This document shows, one piece after another, positions 1-6,665 of a DNA stretch of 9,275 nucleotides. Source of the DNA: JAEXNA01 sp050486105 (lineage in GTDB: Bacteria > Vulcanimicrobiota > Xenobia > Xenobiales > JADMJV01); NCBI GenBank assembly GCA_050486105.1, contig JBJHCR010000264.1, positions 1-9,275 on the forward strand. Direction: 5' to 3'. The notes beneath the pieces were generated by a model, which saw nothing but the letters and a program-made list of their open reading frames with translations, was not told the origin of the DNA and did no database searches. Positions within the stretch are counted from its first letter, which is position 1, and each line of letters starts with the position of its first letter. The translations under genes were made by a program, and so were the position numbers.

Positions 1-50
1 CCCTTTTTGCCGCCGCCACCGCCGCCGCCGCCTTTTTTGCCTGCGACGCC
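1..50. repeat. GCC-rich low-complexity DNA inside the Gly-run
   Basis: The plus strand here is a nearly pure GCC triplet tract, broken by one ACC and flanked by short T-runs. Read on the minus strand it encodes the glycine run and adjacent lysines of the partial gene. Triplet tracts of this kind are prone to slippage, so the glycine count may vary between strains or assemblies. Confidence 0.6.
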
Positions 51-113
51 GCCGGCCGCCGAAGCGCCTTTAGCTACTTTTCCTACTATGCCTGCTACTG
101 CTGGTAATGCCAT
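1..113 (-). CDS. Gly/Lys-rich protein, N-terminal 37 residues (cut by window edge)
   Basis: This open frame starts at ATG 113-111 and leaves the window at base 1. A strong ribosome binding site, GGAGGA (123-128 on the minus strand), lies 9 nt before the ATG and fixes the start. The visible protein opens with a mildly hydrophobic Ala/Val/Gly segment (MALPAVAGIVGKVAKG), then Ala/Gly, then lysine pairs separated by a run of seven glycines. There is no classical signal peptide: no basic n-region followed by a long hydrophobic core. It lies 103 nt downstream of the acetyltransferase gene on the same strand, so the two could share a transcript, but its own strong RBS shows independent translation. 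The glycine-rich style recalls the GH19-domain protein at the other end of the window, so this may be a low-complexity leader before a functional domain outside the window. The family is not recognised. Confidence 0.72.
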   Translation of the reverse strand, partial: MALPAVAGIVGKVAKGASAAGGVAGKKGGGGGGGGKK

Positions 114-122
114 TTCGTTTGT

Positions 123-128
123 TCCTCC
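123..128 (-). promoter_or_regulatory. Strong ribosome binding site of the partial left-edge gene
   Basis: GGAGGA on the minus strand, 9 nt before the ATG at 113. It is the best Shine-Dalgarno match in the window and is the main argument that the low-complexity frame 1-113 is a real gene. The rest of the 114-216 spacer shows no convincing -35/-10 pair and no terminator. Confidence 0.7.
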
Positions 129-216
129 GAGTTGATTTAACCGTACTGTACCAGAGCGCCGTCTCGGTGGCTACTCTGTTACAATCTGTTTACATCGCAC
201 TTCAGCTCGCCGAGAT

Positions 217-1188
217 TCAATCGGCCAGACGCAAGCCCCAGCGAGTGGAATCGAGTTGAAAGCCCAGTCCTTTCTGGGCCCCTACGGCCAGAACGTTGTC
301 GGCACTGATATCGCCGAAGAAGACCCCTCCCCCCATCTTAGCCAGAAGGGCTTCTCCTCCGCCACAGAGATAACGACTGAGTCCTTTACCGTGGGCGGTG
401 TCGCTCACCGCTATGTCGTAGATGTACAAGATCAGCTTGCCCTGAGTGACAAACACTCGTCGAGGCTCCAAGATGATATACCCCAACAACTCCTTACTGG
501 AGCGCTCTTCCAAGACGAGGGGAACCTTGGTCTTGTCGTTGGGGTCCATCTCGGAGTAGAGATTGACAAAACGCTGCTGCAACTTCTTCATGTCGCCCTC
601 CCGGTGAGCCGGGCAGTAGATGGGAGAATGGCCCGCCACCAAGGTCATGACGAAAAGCATGTCCGTTGAGTTGGCCTTACGGATCCGGTACTCAGGTTGA
701 GAGGGGGCTCGATGATCCCAAGAGATCGGCTTGGCCACTCTCAAAAGTTCAGGATTGTAACCCCAGTACTCTAGGGTTTCGGCCTGTTCATCCTGGTTGG
801 AGAACAGATAGGTCACCAGATACTCATCACCGTGACGACGAGAGAGTTTTTCCAACTCTCGGTAAAGAGCCTGAAAAATGCGCTCCGTGGGCGCCCAGTG
901 ATCGGCCACCACGGTCTGCCGATGGTGAGTGATACTCTCTATGGCACCCAGTTCGGCCAGAGCGTAGCCCACGACCTCTCCCTTCCATTCAGCCACAAGG
1001 GCCAAGACCTTCGGCTGAGAGACCAACTCATCGAGATGTTGGTCCAAGGCAGCCAGAGCCCGCACTCGCATTTCGTCTTTGTCCTGAAACAAGGTTGTGG
1101 GATAATCGCGCGTTTCACACAGGATTCTCAGACCCTCACGGTCCTCCGGTCGAACCGCTCTCACGGTCACCGCACTTTGACTGCTCAT
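217..1188 (-). CDS. Tandem-domain GNAT family N-acetyltransferase
   Basis: A 323-residue protein with two GNAT folds, predicted to move an acetyl group from acetyl-CoA to an amine; the substrate is unknown. Residues 8-155 form the first domain: TVRAVRPED opening strand, VVGYALAEL strand, then the FSNQDEQAETLEYWGYNPE helix-strand typical of motif B. Residues 167-323 form the second: YRIRKAN start, LLGYIILEP, LYIYDIAVSDTAHGKGLSRYL with an acetyl-CoA loop of R/QxxGxG/A type at about 265-271, and FFGDISADNVLAVGAQKGLGF. The first domain has no such Gly loop and is probably degenerate or structural. Double-GNAT proteins such as MshD share this layout, but nothing supports that identity here. I chose ATG 1188 because homologous domains begin just after it. 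An upstream GTG at 1236 would add 16 non-domain residues, and neither start has a strong RBS. The gene is divergent from the 1283 operon and has a same-strand gene downstream. Confidence 0.85.
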   Translation of the reverse strand: MSSQSAVTVRAVRPEDREGLRILCETRDYPTTLFQDKDEMRVRALAALDQHLDELVSQPKVLALVAEWKGEVVGYALAELGAIESITHHRQTVVADHWAPTERIFQALYRELEKLSRRHGDEYLVTYLFSNQDEQAETLEYWGYNPELLRVAKPISWDHRAPSQPEYRIRKANSTDMLFVMTLVAGHSPIYCPAHREGDMKKLQQRFVNLYSEMDPNDKTKVPLVLEERSSKELLGYIILEPRRVFVTQGKLILYIYDIAVSDTAHGKGLSRYLCGGGEALLAKMGGGVFFGDISADNVLAVGAQKGLGFQLDSTRWGLRLAD

Positions 1189-1282
1189 GCCGGAGCATTC
1201 GCCGCAGCTCGGCCAGGTTCTTGTTTGTCGCCTCACCCGGCAACGAGGGAAGTTCGGGGACCCAGGACGAACCTAGGAGATT

Positions 1283-2644
1283 ATGGCAGTGGACGAGTAT
1301 CTCTCACAGCAATTTTCCGAAGGGCAAAAGATCTCTGAAGACTCGGGTTTCACTCTGGACCCCAAAGAAGTGCGAAAGCGCACCGCCACCTTCTGCGAAC
1401 AGAACCGGGCCTACCCTCTCTTTCGGTGTCTGCAAGCGTTCACCCGATGCAGCCACAGCGATCTTTTCCTGAATTGCCAGGGGGAAGCCCTGACGTTGAG
1501 TTTCCTTTGGCCCGAAGTCCCGGAGCCGGAAGCCTTCGTTGGTCTCTTGAATGACGGCACCACTCAAGCCTTCGACCACGTGGCTCACCGGGTGAGCCAG
1601 CATCTTTTCTTCGGACTGTCCGCAGCCCTGGGACAGCCGAGATACCACTTGAGCTGGAGCACCCCACTCGGGGGATTCACCATCGAGCAGCAAAAGCTGG
1701 CCCTGGCCAAGGAGAAGATCAGCGAGACCTACTGCGACTTGACCTTCGGCATCGACGACAAATGGTGGAAACGCCTCACCAGCGGTGGGAAAAGCCATTC
1801 CGAACTCAAGGCGGAACTCAGGAAGCGCCTGTGTTACTGCCCTGTTCCGGTCCGTTTCAACGGAGAAGAATTGCTGCCCGAGGCCCCTCAAGCGCCCGAG
1901 CGCCCCTGGAGCGCTCGCTTGGCCAAGAGCCCTAAACAGCTCGCTTGGAGATTCCTCCAAGCCGAGGGAAGCGGGCGCCTCCGCCCTCCATCGGTGTCTT
2001 TAGAGCAATACCGAGCTGGTCAGAACGGCACGGTTTTTCATCTCACCGGCGGCAAGCAGAGTTCCAATCTCCCTCTCAGCATCCAACTCCAAGACCTCCG
2101 AGACCCAGACACAGACCCTCTCGAGGCGAATAATGCGGCTCTTGACCCTGGTCACAGCGGACCCTTGTACGAGCGAATGTCGGGGAGCTTGAACGAGTTT
2201 CCTCTCAGCGAAACAGCCATGTTCCTGTCCATAGAAGGGGGACGACAGGATTGGTTGCTCCCGATCCGAGACGGTTTTTTGGGAGACCCCACCCCGGTTA
2301 AGGTGTCCAAGGGAGGCCTGGTTATCCTGAGTGCCTTCGAAGGATTTCGTTACGATTTGTCTGGGCTTAAGGTGGTGGAGGACGACATCTTCGAAGCCAA
2401 GCTTGAGGAATATCGACTGCAAGCCAAGGAGCTCAAAAAGATCTTGAAATTGACCCTGGCCAACATTTCCCTGCGTGCCGAGACCTTGCCCTTGCACTAC
2501 TACCAGGCAGCGAGCTACCTGGTGGGAGGACCATTCTTAGCCATGCTGGGCTCGAAAATGGCCCCTACGCTGGCTAAAATGTTCTCGAGACCGGAAATCC
2601 GCCCAGGGCAGGAAACCGAAGAGCGGGAGCCTGAGCCCAAATGA
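1283..2644 (+). CDS. Protein of unknown function, 453 aa, first gene of a two-gene operon
   Basis: The product is soluble-looking for most of its length, with no signal peptide. Residues 22-62 (FTLDPKEVRKRTATFCEQNRAYPLFRCLQAF...) and 146-198 (a charged helix, then KRLCYCPVPVRFNGEELLP) are the most family-like parts. From memory the pattern 'DP...(L)xxF...', a 'GL.AAL' helix (111-117), then 'RCxxxPVPVxxNG' recurs in uncharacterised bacterial proteins with a remote flavour of GHKL/Hsp90-type ATPases. I see no intact N-box or DxGxG ATP motif, so I do not call an ATPase. Residues 365-395 are a Lys/Glu-rich probable coiled coil. Residues 405-434 are moderately hydrophobic and could contact membrane. 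The tail is Glu/Pro-rich. AGGAG at 1275-1279 sits only 3 nt before ATG 1283 but 9 nt before the in-frame GTG at 1289, so translation may begin two codons later. The stop overlaps the next gene (ATGA at 2641-2644), implying translational coupling with the membrane protein. Confidence 0.8.
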   Translation: MAVDEYLSQQFSEGQKISEDSGFTLDPKEVRKRTATFCEQNRAYPLFRCLQAFTRCSHSDLFLNCQGEALTLSFLWPEVPEPEAFVGLLNDGTTQAFDHVAHRVSQHLFFGLSAALGQPRYHLSWSTPLGGFTIEQQKLALAKEKISETYCDLTFGIDDKWWKRLTSGGKSHSELKAELRKRLCYCPVPVRFNGEELLPEAPQAPERPWSARLAKSPKQLAWRFLQAEGSGRLRPPSVSLEQYRAGQNGTVFHLTGGKQSSNLPLSIQLQDLRDPDTDPLEANNAALDPGHSGPLYERMSGSLNEFPLSETAMFLSIEGGRQDWLLPIRDGFLGDPTPVKVSKGGLVILSAFEGFRYDLSGLKVVEDDIFEAKLEEYRLQAKELKKILKLTLANISLRAETLPLHYYQAASYLVGGPFLAMLGSKMAPTLAKMFSRPEIRPGQETEEREPEPK

Positions 2645-3495
2645 CCGACCGCCTGCTGCCCGCTCCTCCCAGACGGCTCTCAAAACCTACGGCGCGACTG
2701 CTGTCTTGGGGCCATCCCTATTGTCTGCTGGGAGCCATGCTCTTGATGTTGGCCTCCCCTGCGGTGTGGCTGTTGCTGGCCGGATATGGAGTCACTTTCA
2801 GCGAAGTGCGCGCTTCTTGGAGATCGGTGGAGATCCTATTGGGAACGGTGACCGAGGTGGCTCCCGTTCGTCTTCCTACGGGGGAAACCGTGTATGTGGT
2901 GGAGGCCGGGGGTCAGAATCTGAAGCAAGAGGTGAAAGCGAAGGGCTTTTTGCCCAGGGGTGAGTTCCCCAGCTTGGGACCTGGTGACGAGGTCGAGCTT
3001 TCTCTGCCGGCAGGAATGAGCCAAGGATGGCTCACCCATCACGATCGCTTTCCCATCGACACCACCTACCTGGCACAACTGCTCGTGGTGCTGCTCTCTC
3101 CAGGTCTGCTCTTTCTGGTCGTAGGACTGTTTGCGGGTCAACGAAACCGCGCTCTCCTTACCTCCGGCCTGGAGATCTCGGCCCGAGTGAAGCGTTCCCT
3201 GGGTTTGCCCAGGCCCTTCTCCGATTTAGCTCTGCTCAGATGCGAGTTGCAGCTCACTCCCGGCCGGCTCAGCGAAATTTGGACCCTTGGGCCCAAAGAA
3301 GGGTCCTCCACCACCGTCATGGTGGGCCGGCCCAGAATCCTGGGCGTAGCTCCTCTGGCTTGGTTGCTCCCAGAAGTTCGAGTGGAAGACGGATGCGTTG
3401 CCGGTGGAGACAGCGGGTTGACCTTCCGTTTTCGCACCACGGTGGTCCTGCTGGCGGTGGTGCTTAGCCCCTGGGCCCTCTATCTGGCCACCTAA
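2641..3495 (+). CDS. Three-helix membrane protein of DUF3592-like layout
   Basis: A 284-residue inner-membrane protein. Hydrophobic segments lie at about 27-49, 143-166 and 267-283. Between the first two is a roughly 90-residue soluble domain with the strand pattern LLGTVTEVAPVRLPTGETVYVVEAGG, and a PSLGPGDEVELSLPAG turn at 110-125. The pattern 'G.V..V......G...Y.V...GG......V......F......GD.V.L..P' resembles DUF3592-type proteins, in which a small beta domain sits between helices; function in that family is unknown. Residues 170-262 form a second soluble region, probably cytoplasmic if the N-terminus is inside. The start overlaps the stop of the upstream gene by ATGA, so its RBS is inside that gene and the two proteins are likely made together. 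A complex between the soluble upstream partner and this membrane anchor is a reasonable inference, not shown. I see no terminator of its own downstream. Confidence 0.8.
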   Translation: MTDRLLPAPPRRLSKPTARLLSWGHPYCLLGAMLLMLASPAVWLLLAGYGVTFSEVRASWRSVEILLGTVTEVAPVRLPTGETVYVVEAGGQNLKQEVKAKGFLPRGEFPSLGPGDEVELSLPAGMSQGWLTHHDRFPIDTTYLAQLLVVLLSPGLLFLVVGLFAGQRNRALLTSGLEISARVKRSLGLPRPFSDLALLRCELQLTPGRLSEIWTLGPKEGSSTTVMVGRPRILGVAPLAWLLPEVRVEDGCVAGGDSGLTFRFRTTVVLLAVVLSPWALYLAT

Positions 3496-3679
3496 GTGGT
3501 GCCTCAGCAGCATCCTGCAAGCTCCTTCCTAGCTCCGGCCGCCACGAATTCTGACTCACCGGGTCCAAGCCCCCTGAGACACTCGCCCGGTTCTCGGCCT
3601 TCGGTTCCCCTTCCCCTCACCACCCTCCGGAGGACACCGGTTCCCGGCGCCTGAGCAGCCCGAGGCCTCAGCAAAAAAA
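3496..3679. other. GC-rich non-coding spacer
   Basis: No convincing gene, promoter or RNA. It carries short palindromes (CCTCCGGAGG at 3624-3633, GAGGCCTC at 3662-3669) and a 9-bp word, GCCTCAGCA, at 3501-3509 and again at 3665-3673. None forms a stem followed by a T-run on the plus strand, so the transcript of the upstream plus-strand operon has no visible intrinsic stop here. Together with the terminator to its right it separates two convergent transcription units. Confidence 0.5.
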
Positions 3680-3717
3680 GAGCGAGCCCACACCTCGAAG
3701 GGAGGGTGGGCTCGCTC
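3673..3717 (-). terminator. Strong rho-independent terminator of the lipoprotein gene
   Basis: A perfect 12-bp stem pairs 3680-3691 with 3706-3717 (AGCGAGCCCA against TGGGCTCGCT at its core). After one bulged A at 3692, four more pairs (3693-3696 with 3702-3705) close a 5-nt loop. Read on the minus strand the stem is followed by C then seven T (the A-run at 3673-3679), the classic intrinsic terminator form. It lies 60 nt past the lipoprotein stop codon. On the plus strand no T-run follows, so it should act mainly in one direction, although the stem may still slow convergent transcription. Confidence 0.93.
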
Positions 3718-3776
3718 GGTCGTCAGACTTGGAATTCAGACAGCGAGCCGAAGCTCATGCGCCTGAAAACCCAGGT

Positions 3777-6359
3777 CTAAGGGTCTGGGGTTATTTGGAC
3801 GGTATTCACTCCGGTGCCGACAGCGCTAGGAGTGTTTCCACTGAGGTCCACAATGCGCACCGACAACGGCGGGTTGTTCGGCTCTCTCTTCAAGAAGAAG
3901 GTCACCGACTCGGAGAGGGGATCGAGAGTTACGTAAACTTCACTGATGAAGTCGAAGAAATTCTCGAATACGGGGTAGTCCGCAGTGCGATTCAGTTGGC
4001 CTCCTCCGAAGTCCACGAAGGTGGAGAAGGTGGCACTCTGTCCAGGTTCGAGTTCAGGATTGGTGTCCGGAAGGATTCCAAAGAAGTCGGGCTCCACGGC
4101 GGAGACGTCTTCATCCATATCCACCAGTGTACCGTCAACATTGATGGTCACGGTCAAGGGGCCGAATTCGGAGGTTCCCCGAATCATGGGCCAATGACCG
4201 AAAGACTCGGTAGAATCCAAATCGGCGTGACCACCGATCGCGTCTACGTCCTCCGAGGAGATTCGGAAGTTTTCGACCCCAGCGAAGTCCATGCGAACGT
4301 CGATCTCTCGGAAGGGCGAAACTGTTGCCACAATGAGCCGGCGATCGTCGTCGTAGTTGGTGAAGGTTGCCCCGACCGCGGTGGGGTCCGCAGAGCTCAC
4401 GATAGTCAGAGGGATATCGATGGGATTGAGATCGCCGTTGCGATCCTCGTTGAAGGTGATGGTTAAGGTCGCACTGTCGCCTACAGCTCCATCAGCCAGG
4501 TAGGCTTCGTTGGTTTGGAACAAACCGGGGGTTACTCTATCGAACGAACCCGTATCGCCGGCGGTCAATGCCACCTCGTAGTCGTTGCCGTTGCCCGCCA
4601 GCACCCGCTCGGAACCGTCTTCAAAGGTTGCGAACACTTCCACGACACCGGTGTAGCCATCAGGGATGCTGCCGAAGCCCGGCTCTCCTTGAGCGATTCC
4701 GCCAACGCGGATCGCGACTTCGGACATTTGCACGCGGCGTACGGTGACACTGATGTCGGTGCCGGTATCAGGGTCGGTAGCCACCAAGTCATCGACCTCA
4801 AGGGTCACATCCTCGGCGGTAGGGGGAGTTCCCGGCGTCTCGCTCAGGGCGATGAATTCACCGCCGAGGAAGCCCAGAAACTCGCTGGAGACGCTGAGGT
4901 ACGGGGTGTTCTGGAAGTCCACGATGGTGCCGGCGCCGTCGGAGAGGGTGGCCGTGACGGAGATCTCGGTGACTTCACTCACGTAGAGGCTGAAGGTGGA
5001 CGGATCGGCGGCAATGGAATCCACCGTGGCATCCACGGTGGTGATCGCCGAACTGCCGGTGATGGTGTCATCGTCGTCGTTGGTCACGGTGACGGTGGCG
5101 GTGCCTTCGATGAGGGTGCTGGTCACCGTGAATCCGGCGACGGTGACGATGGTCGGATCGCTGGACTCAACGGTGAAGTCGCCGGGGTCGATAGCCACTT
5201 CGTTGTCGAAGGCGTCAAAACCCGTGACTTGGAGGGTGTACTCAAACAGGTTAATGGGGATGGTCAGCTCGGCCGGAGACACTTCGATGCGAGTCAGGAT
5301 GCCGGCTTGAGCAACGGTGACTGTCACCTCGTCGGTGAACGTGGTGCCATCCTCTTCGTAGCTGGCGACCACGGTGTAGTCGCCCTCCACCGTATCGGCG
5401 GCGGCGGTGACCGAGCCGTCAGCGTTGACGGTGACATCGGCCGTGTCGCCTCCGGCGGGAGCAGTGGTCACCTCATAGGAGGTATCCGCCGAGACGTCGG
5501 TGCCTTCGGTGCTCCCGGCCGGTGTGAATTCGGCCGAGAAAGTGGCGGCGCTGGTGGTCCCGGGGGCGACCAGCAGGGTGGTGGGAGTGACGAGCAGTTC
5601 GCCGGTGAAAACGGCATCGGTGACGGTGACGGCCACGGTGTCGCTTCGGGTGCTGCCGTTAGTGGTCAGCGAAGCGGTGATGGTCGCCGTTCCTTCTGCT
5701 ACGCCGAGGACGGCACCGTCGTTGGAGACCGTGGCCACAGATTCGGCGTTGCTGGCGAAGCTCACTCCTGCGGCCTGTAAGGCGGAGGTGGGGAAATTCA
5801 CCACGTCGCCGTTTCCGAAGGCCGCAGAAACGCTAAGCTGAGAGGCTTGACCCTGATCGAGGGTGAGCGAAGGCGGGGTCGCGGTCAAGGCGTCAAAGCT
5901 CGGGACGAAACCTACACTGTTGGCGAAGTCCACGATGTTTTCTTGACCAGCCAAAACGGTGACGTCGACGGTGGCCTCGAAGATCGGAATGCCAACACTG
6001 TTATAGAAAGTGAGCACGGTGGACTGCACCGTGGTGGGAACGTCCGTCAACACGATGGTCGTGTTGAAAGCGCGGTTCAGGGTTCCCACTAGGGTTCCGC
6101 CCCCCCCAGGGGCACTGAAGAGTCGGAATCGAACCGAGTCGATTCCGGCAGGTACCTCCAGGGGCGATTGGGCACTGACGGTAAAATTGTAGATGAGGGA
6201 GCCGGTTTCGCCTCCCGGTCCCGGTGCGGTGCCGGTGAATACAAATTGGTCACGGCTGCTGCCACAGCCAACCACGAAGAGCGTGGCCAACAAGGCTACT
6301 AAGAGGCGACTCAGCAAACTGGTAGTTCGCTTGGGATCGCCGTCGGAATATGTAGACAT
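3777..6359 (-). CDS. Large surface lipoprotein with multiple bacterial Ig-like (Big-type) domains
   Basis: An 860-residue exported lipoprotein. Residues 1-31 are a type II signal peptide: basic n-region (K10 R11), hydrophobic core LLSRLLVALLATLFVV, and lipobox VVGC with lipidated Cys32. Residues 33-150 form a beta-rich domain not recognised with certainty. Beta-sandwich repeats follow at about 156-248, 252-350, 353-443 and 445-540, with Big-type signatures such as 'P..LTLDQGQ...L.VSA.F..G', 'SVATVSNDGAVLGVAEGTATITAS' in the first and 'DADVTVNADGSVTA'-like text in the second. A less regular 541-655 region contains a D-x-N-x-D-x-N loop (639-645) that could bind calcium. Residues 660-860 are a distinct C-terminal domain I cannot name. 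The protein is strongly acidic with almost no cysteine, as expected for an extracellular stalk or adhesin. AGGA lies 11 nt before ATG 6359, a usable though distant RBS. It is divergent from 6666 and ends in a strong terminator, so it is probably monocistronic. Confidence 0.88.
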   Translation of the reverse strand: MSTYSDGDPKRTTSLLSRLLVALLATLFVVGCGSSRDQFVFTGTAPGPGGETGSLIYNFTVSAQSPLEVPAGIDSVRFRLFSAPGGGGTLVGTLNRAFNTTIVLTDVPTTVQSTVLTFYNSVGIPIFEATVDVTVLAGQENIVDFANSVGFVPSFDALTATPPSLTLDQGQASQLSVSAAFGNGDVVNFPTSALQAAGVSFASNAESVATVSNDGAVLGVAEGTATITASLTTNGSTRSDTVAVTVTDAVFTGELLVTPTTLLVAPGTTSAATFSAEFTPAGSTEGTDVSADTSYEVTTAPAGGDTADVTVNADGSVTAAADTVEGDYTVVASYEEDGTTFTDEVTVTVAQAGILTRIEVSPAELTIPINLFEYTLQVTGFDAFDNEVAIDPGDFTVESSDPTIVTVAGFTVTSTLIEGTATVTVTNDDDDTITGSSAITTVDATVDSIAADPSTFSLYVSEVTEISVTATLSDGAGTIVDFQNTPYLSVSSEFLGFLGGEFIALSETPGTPPTAEDVTLEVDDLVATDPDTGTDISVTVRRVQMSEVAIRVGGIAQGEPGFGSIPDGYTGVVEVFATFEDGSERVLAGNGNDYEVALTAGDTGSFDRVTPGLFQTNEAYLADGAVGDSATLTITFNEDRNGDLNPIDIPLTIVSSADPTAVGATFTNYDDDRRLIVATVSPFREIDVRMDFAGVENFRISSEDVDAIGGHADLDSTESFGHWPMIRGTSEFGPLTVTINVDGTLVDMDEDVSAVEPDFFGILPDTNPELEPGQSATFSTFVDFGGGQLNRTADYPVFENFFDFISEVYVTLDPLSESVTFFLKREPNNPPLSVRIVDLSGNTPSAVGTGVNTVQITPDP

Positions 6360-6526
6360 AGTCTGGGCATTCCTTTCGGAAGTAAAGTCTCGGGGGGTCC
6401 CCGGATTTAGGAGCGCTTCTCAAGTGGAAGCCAGAACCCCTGTCTGTTCCCAGTTTCATTTCACCACATAGTGCACTTTCTGAGGCCGCATTACCGCTCT
6501 CTGAGCACCATCGGCACCAGAAAAGA

Positions 6527-6552
6527 TTTCACTTTAAACTTTCACTTTAAAC
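6527..6552. repeat. Tandem 13-bp direct repeat, two exact copies
   Basis: TTTCACTTTAAAC occurs at 6527-6539 and immediately again at 6540-6552, followed by a partial third start (TTCCG...). It is an AT-rich island in otherwise GC-rich DNA, between two divergently transcribed genes, so a regulator binding site is plausible. The spacing of 13 bp is not a helical turn, so side-by-side binding on one DNA face is less certain. Confidence 0.75.
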
Positions 6553-6620
6553 TTCCGAACGCTAAGCTTCCGGCCTCTGAACCTCGGACCTCTAGGATAT
6601 CGGCATCATCTCCCAGAAAC

Positions 6621-6641
6621 CAATTTGTTCAAAACAAGTTG
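6621..6641. promoter_or_regulatory. 21-nt palindrome before the secreted-protein gene
   Basis: CAATTTGTT (6621-6629), a 3-nt centre CAA, and AACAAGTTG (6633-6641) form a 9-bp inverted repeat with a single T-G mismatch that is a wobble pair in RNA. It ends 9 nt before ATG 6651 and 24 nt before ATG 6666. The position suits either a repressor operator or a hairpin in the leader that masks the start. No T-run follows, so it is not an intrinsic terminator. Confidence 0.45.
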
Positions 6642-6665
6642 AGTGAAAGTATGTGGACCTTACCA

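Larger units (their letters stand above)
6360..6665. promoter_or_regulatory. Divergent intergenic control region
   Basis: About 306 bp separate the starts of the lipoprotein (minus) and the small secreted protein (plus), so both promoters should lie here. I see no -35/-10 pair good enough to call. What can be seen is a short GC-rich hairpin (CGGGG 6391-6395 with CCCCG 6399-6403) in the lipoprotein leader, a tandem 13-bp repeat at 6527-6552, and a near-perfect palindrome at 6621-6641. The plus frame is open from 6471, but its first 60 residues look non-coding and would precede a normal signal peptide, so I treat that stretch as untranslated. Confidence 0.5.

Noticed and set aside
1304..1960. 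A 218-codon minus-strand frame inside the first operon gene
   Set aside because: No RBS or family pattern. The plus frame is supported by the ATGA overlap with a clear membrane protein.
3501..3673. GCCTCAGCA at both ends of a 155-bp non-coding segment, as a target duplication of a small mobile element
   Set aside because: The enclosed segment has no terminal inverted repeats or transposase remnants. A 9-bp match in GC-rich DNA can be chance.
3729..4466. A 245-codon open frame on the plus strand
   Set aside because: It is antisense to the end of the lipoprotein gene, with no recognisable motif. The frame on the other strand has a signal peptide, repeats and a terminator.
4515..5780. A 421-codon open frame on the plus strand
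   Set aside because: It lies wholly antisense to the lipoprotein gene, has a His/Gly/Asp-rich composition expected from reading Val/Thr/Ala codons backwards, and shows no domain, RBS or signal.
6391..6404. CCGGGGACCC word in the lipoprotein leader, shared with the right-edge hairpin unit
   Set aside because: Only ten bases match and the flanks differ, so it is too little to call a dispersed repeat family.
6471..6665. N-terminal extension of the small secreted protein back to ATG 6471
   Set aside because: The 65 extra residues would precede a normal signal peptide and run through a tandem repeat and a palindrome, so they are more likely leader DNA.
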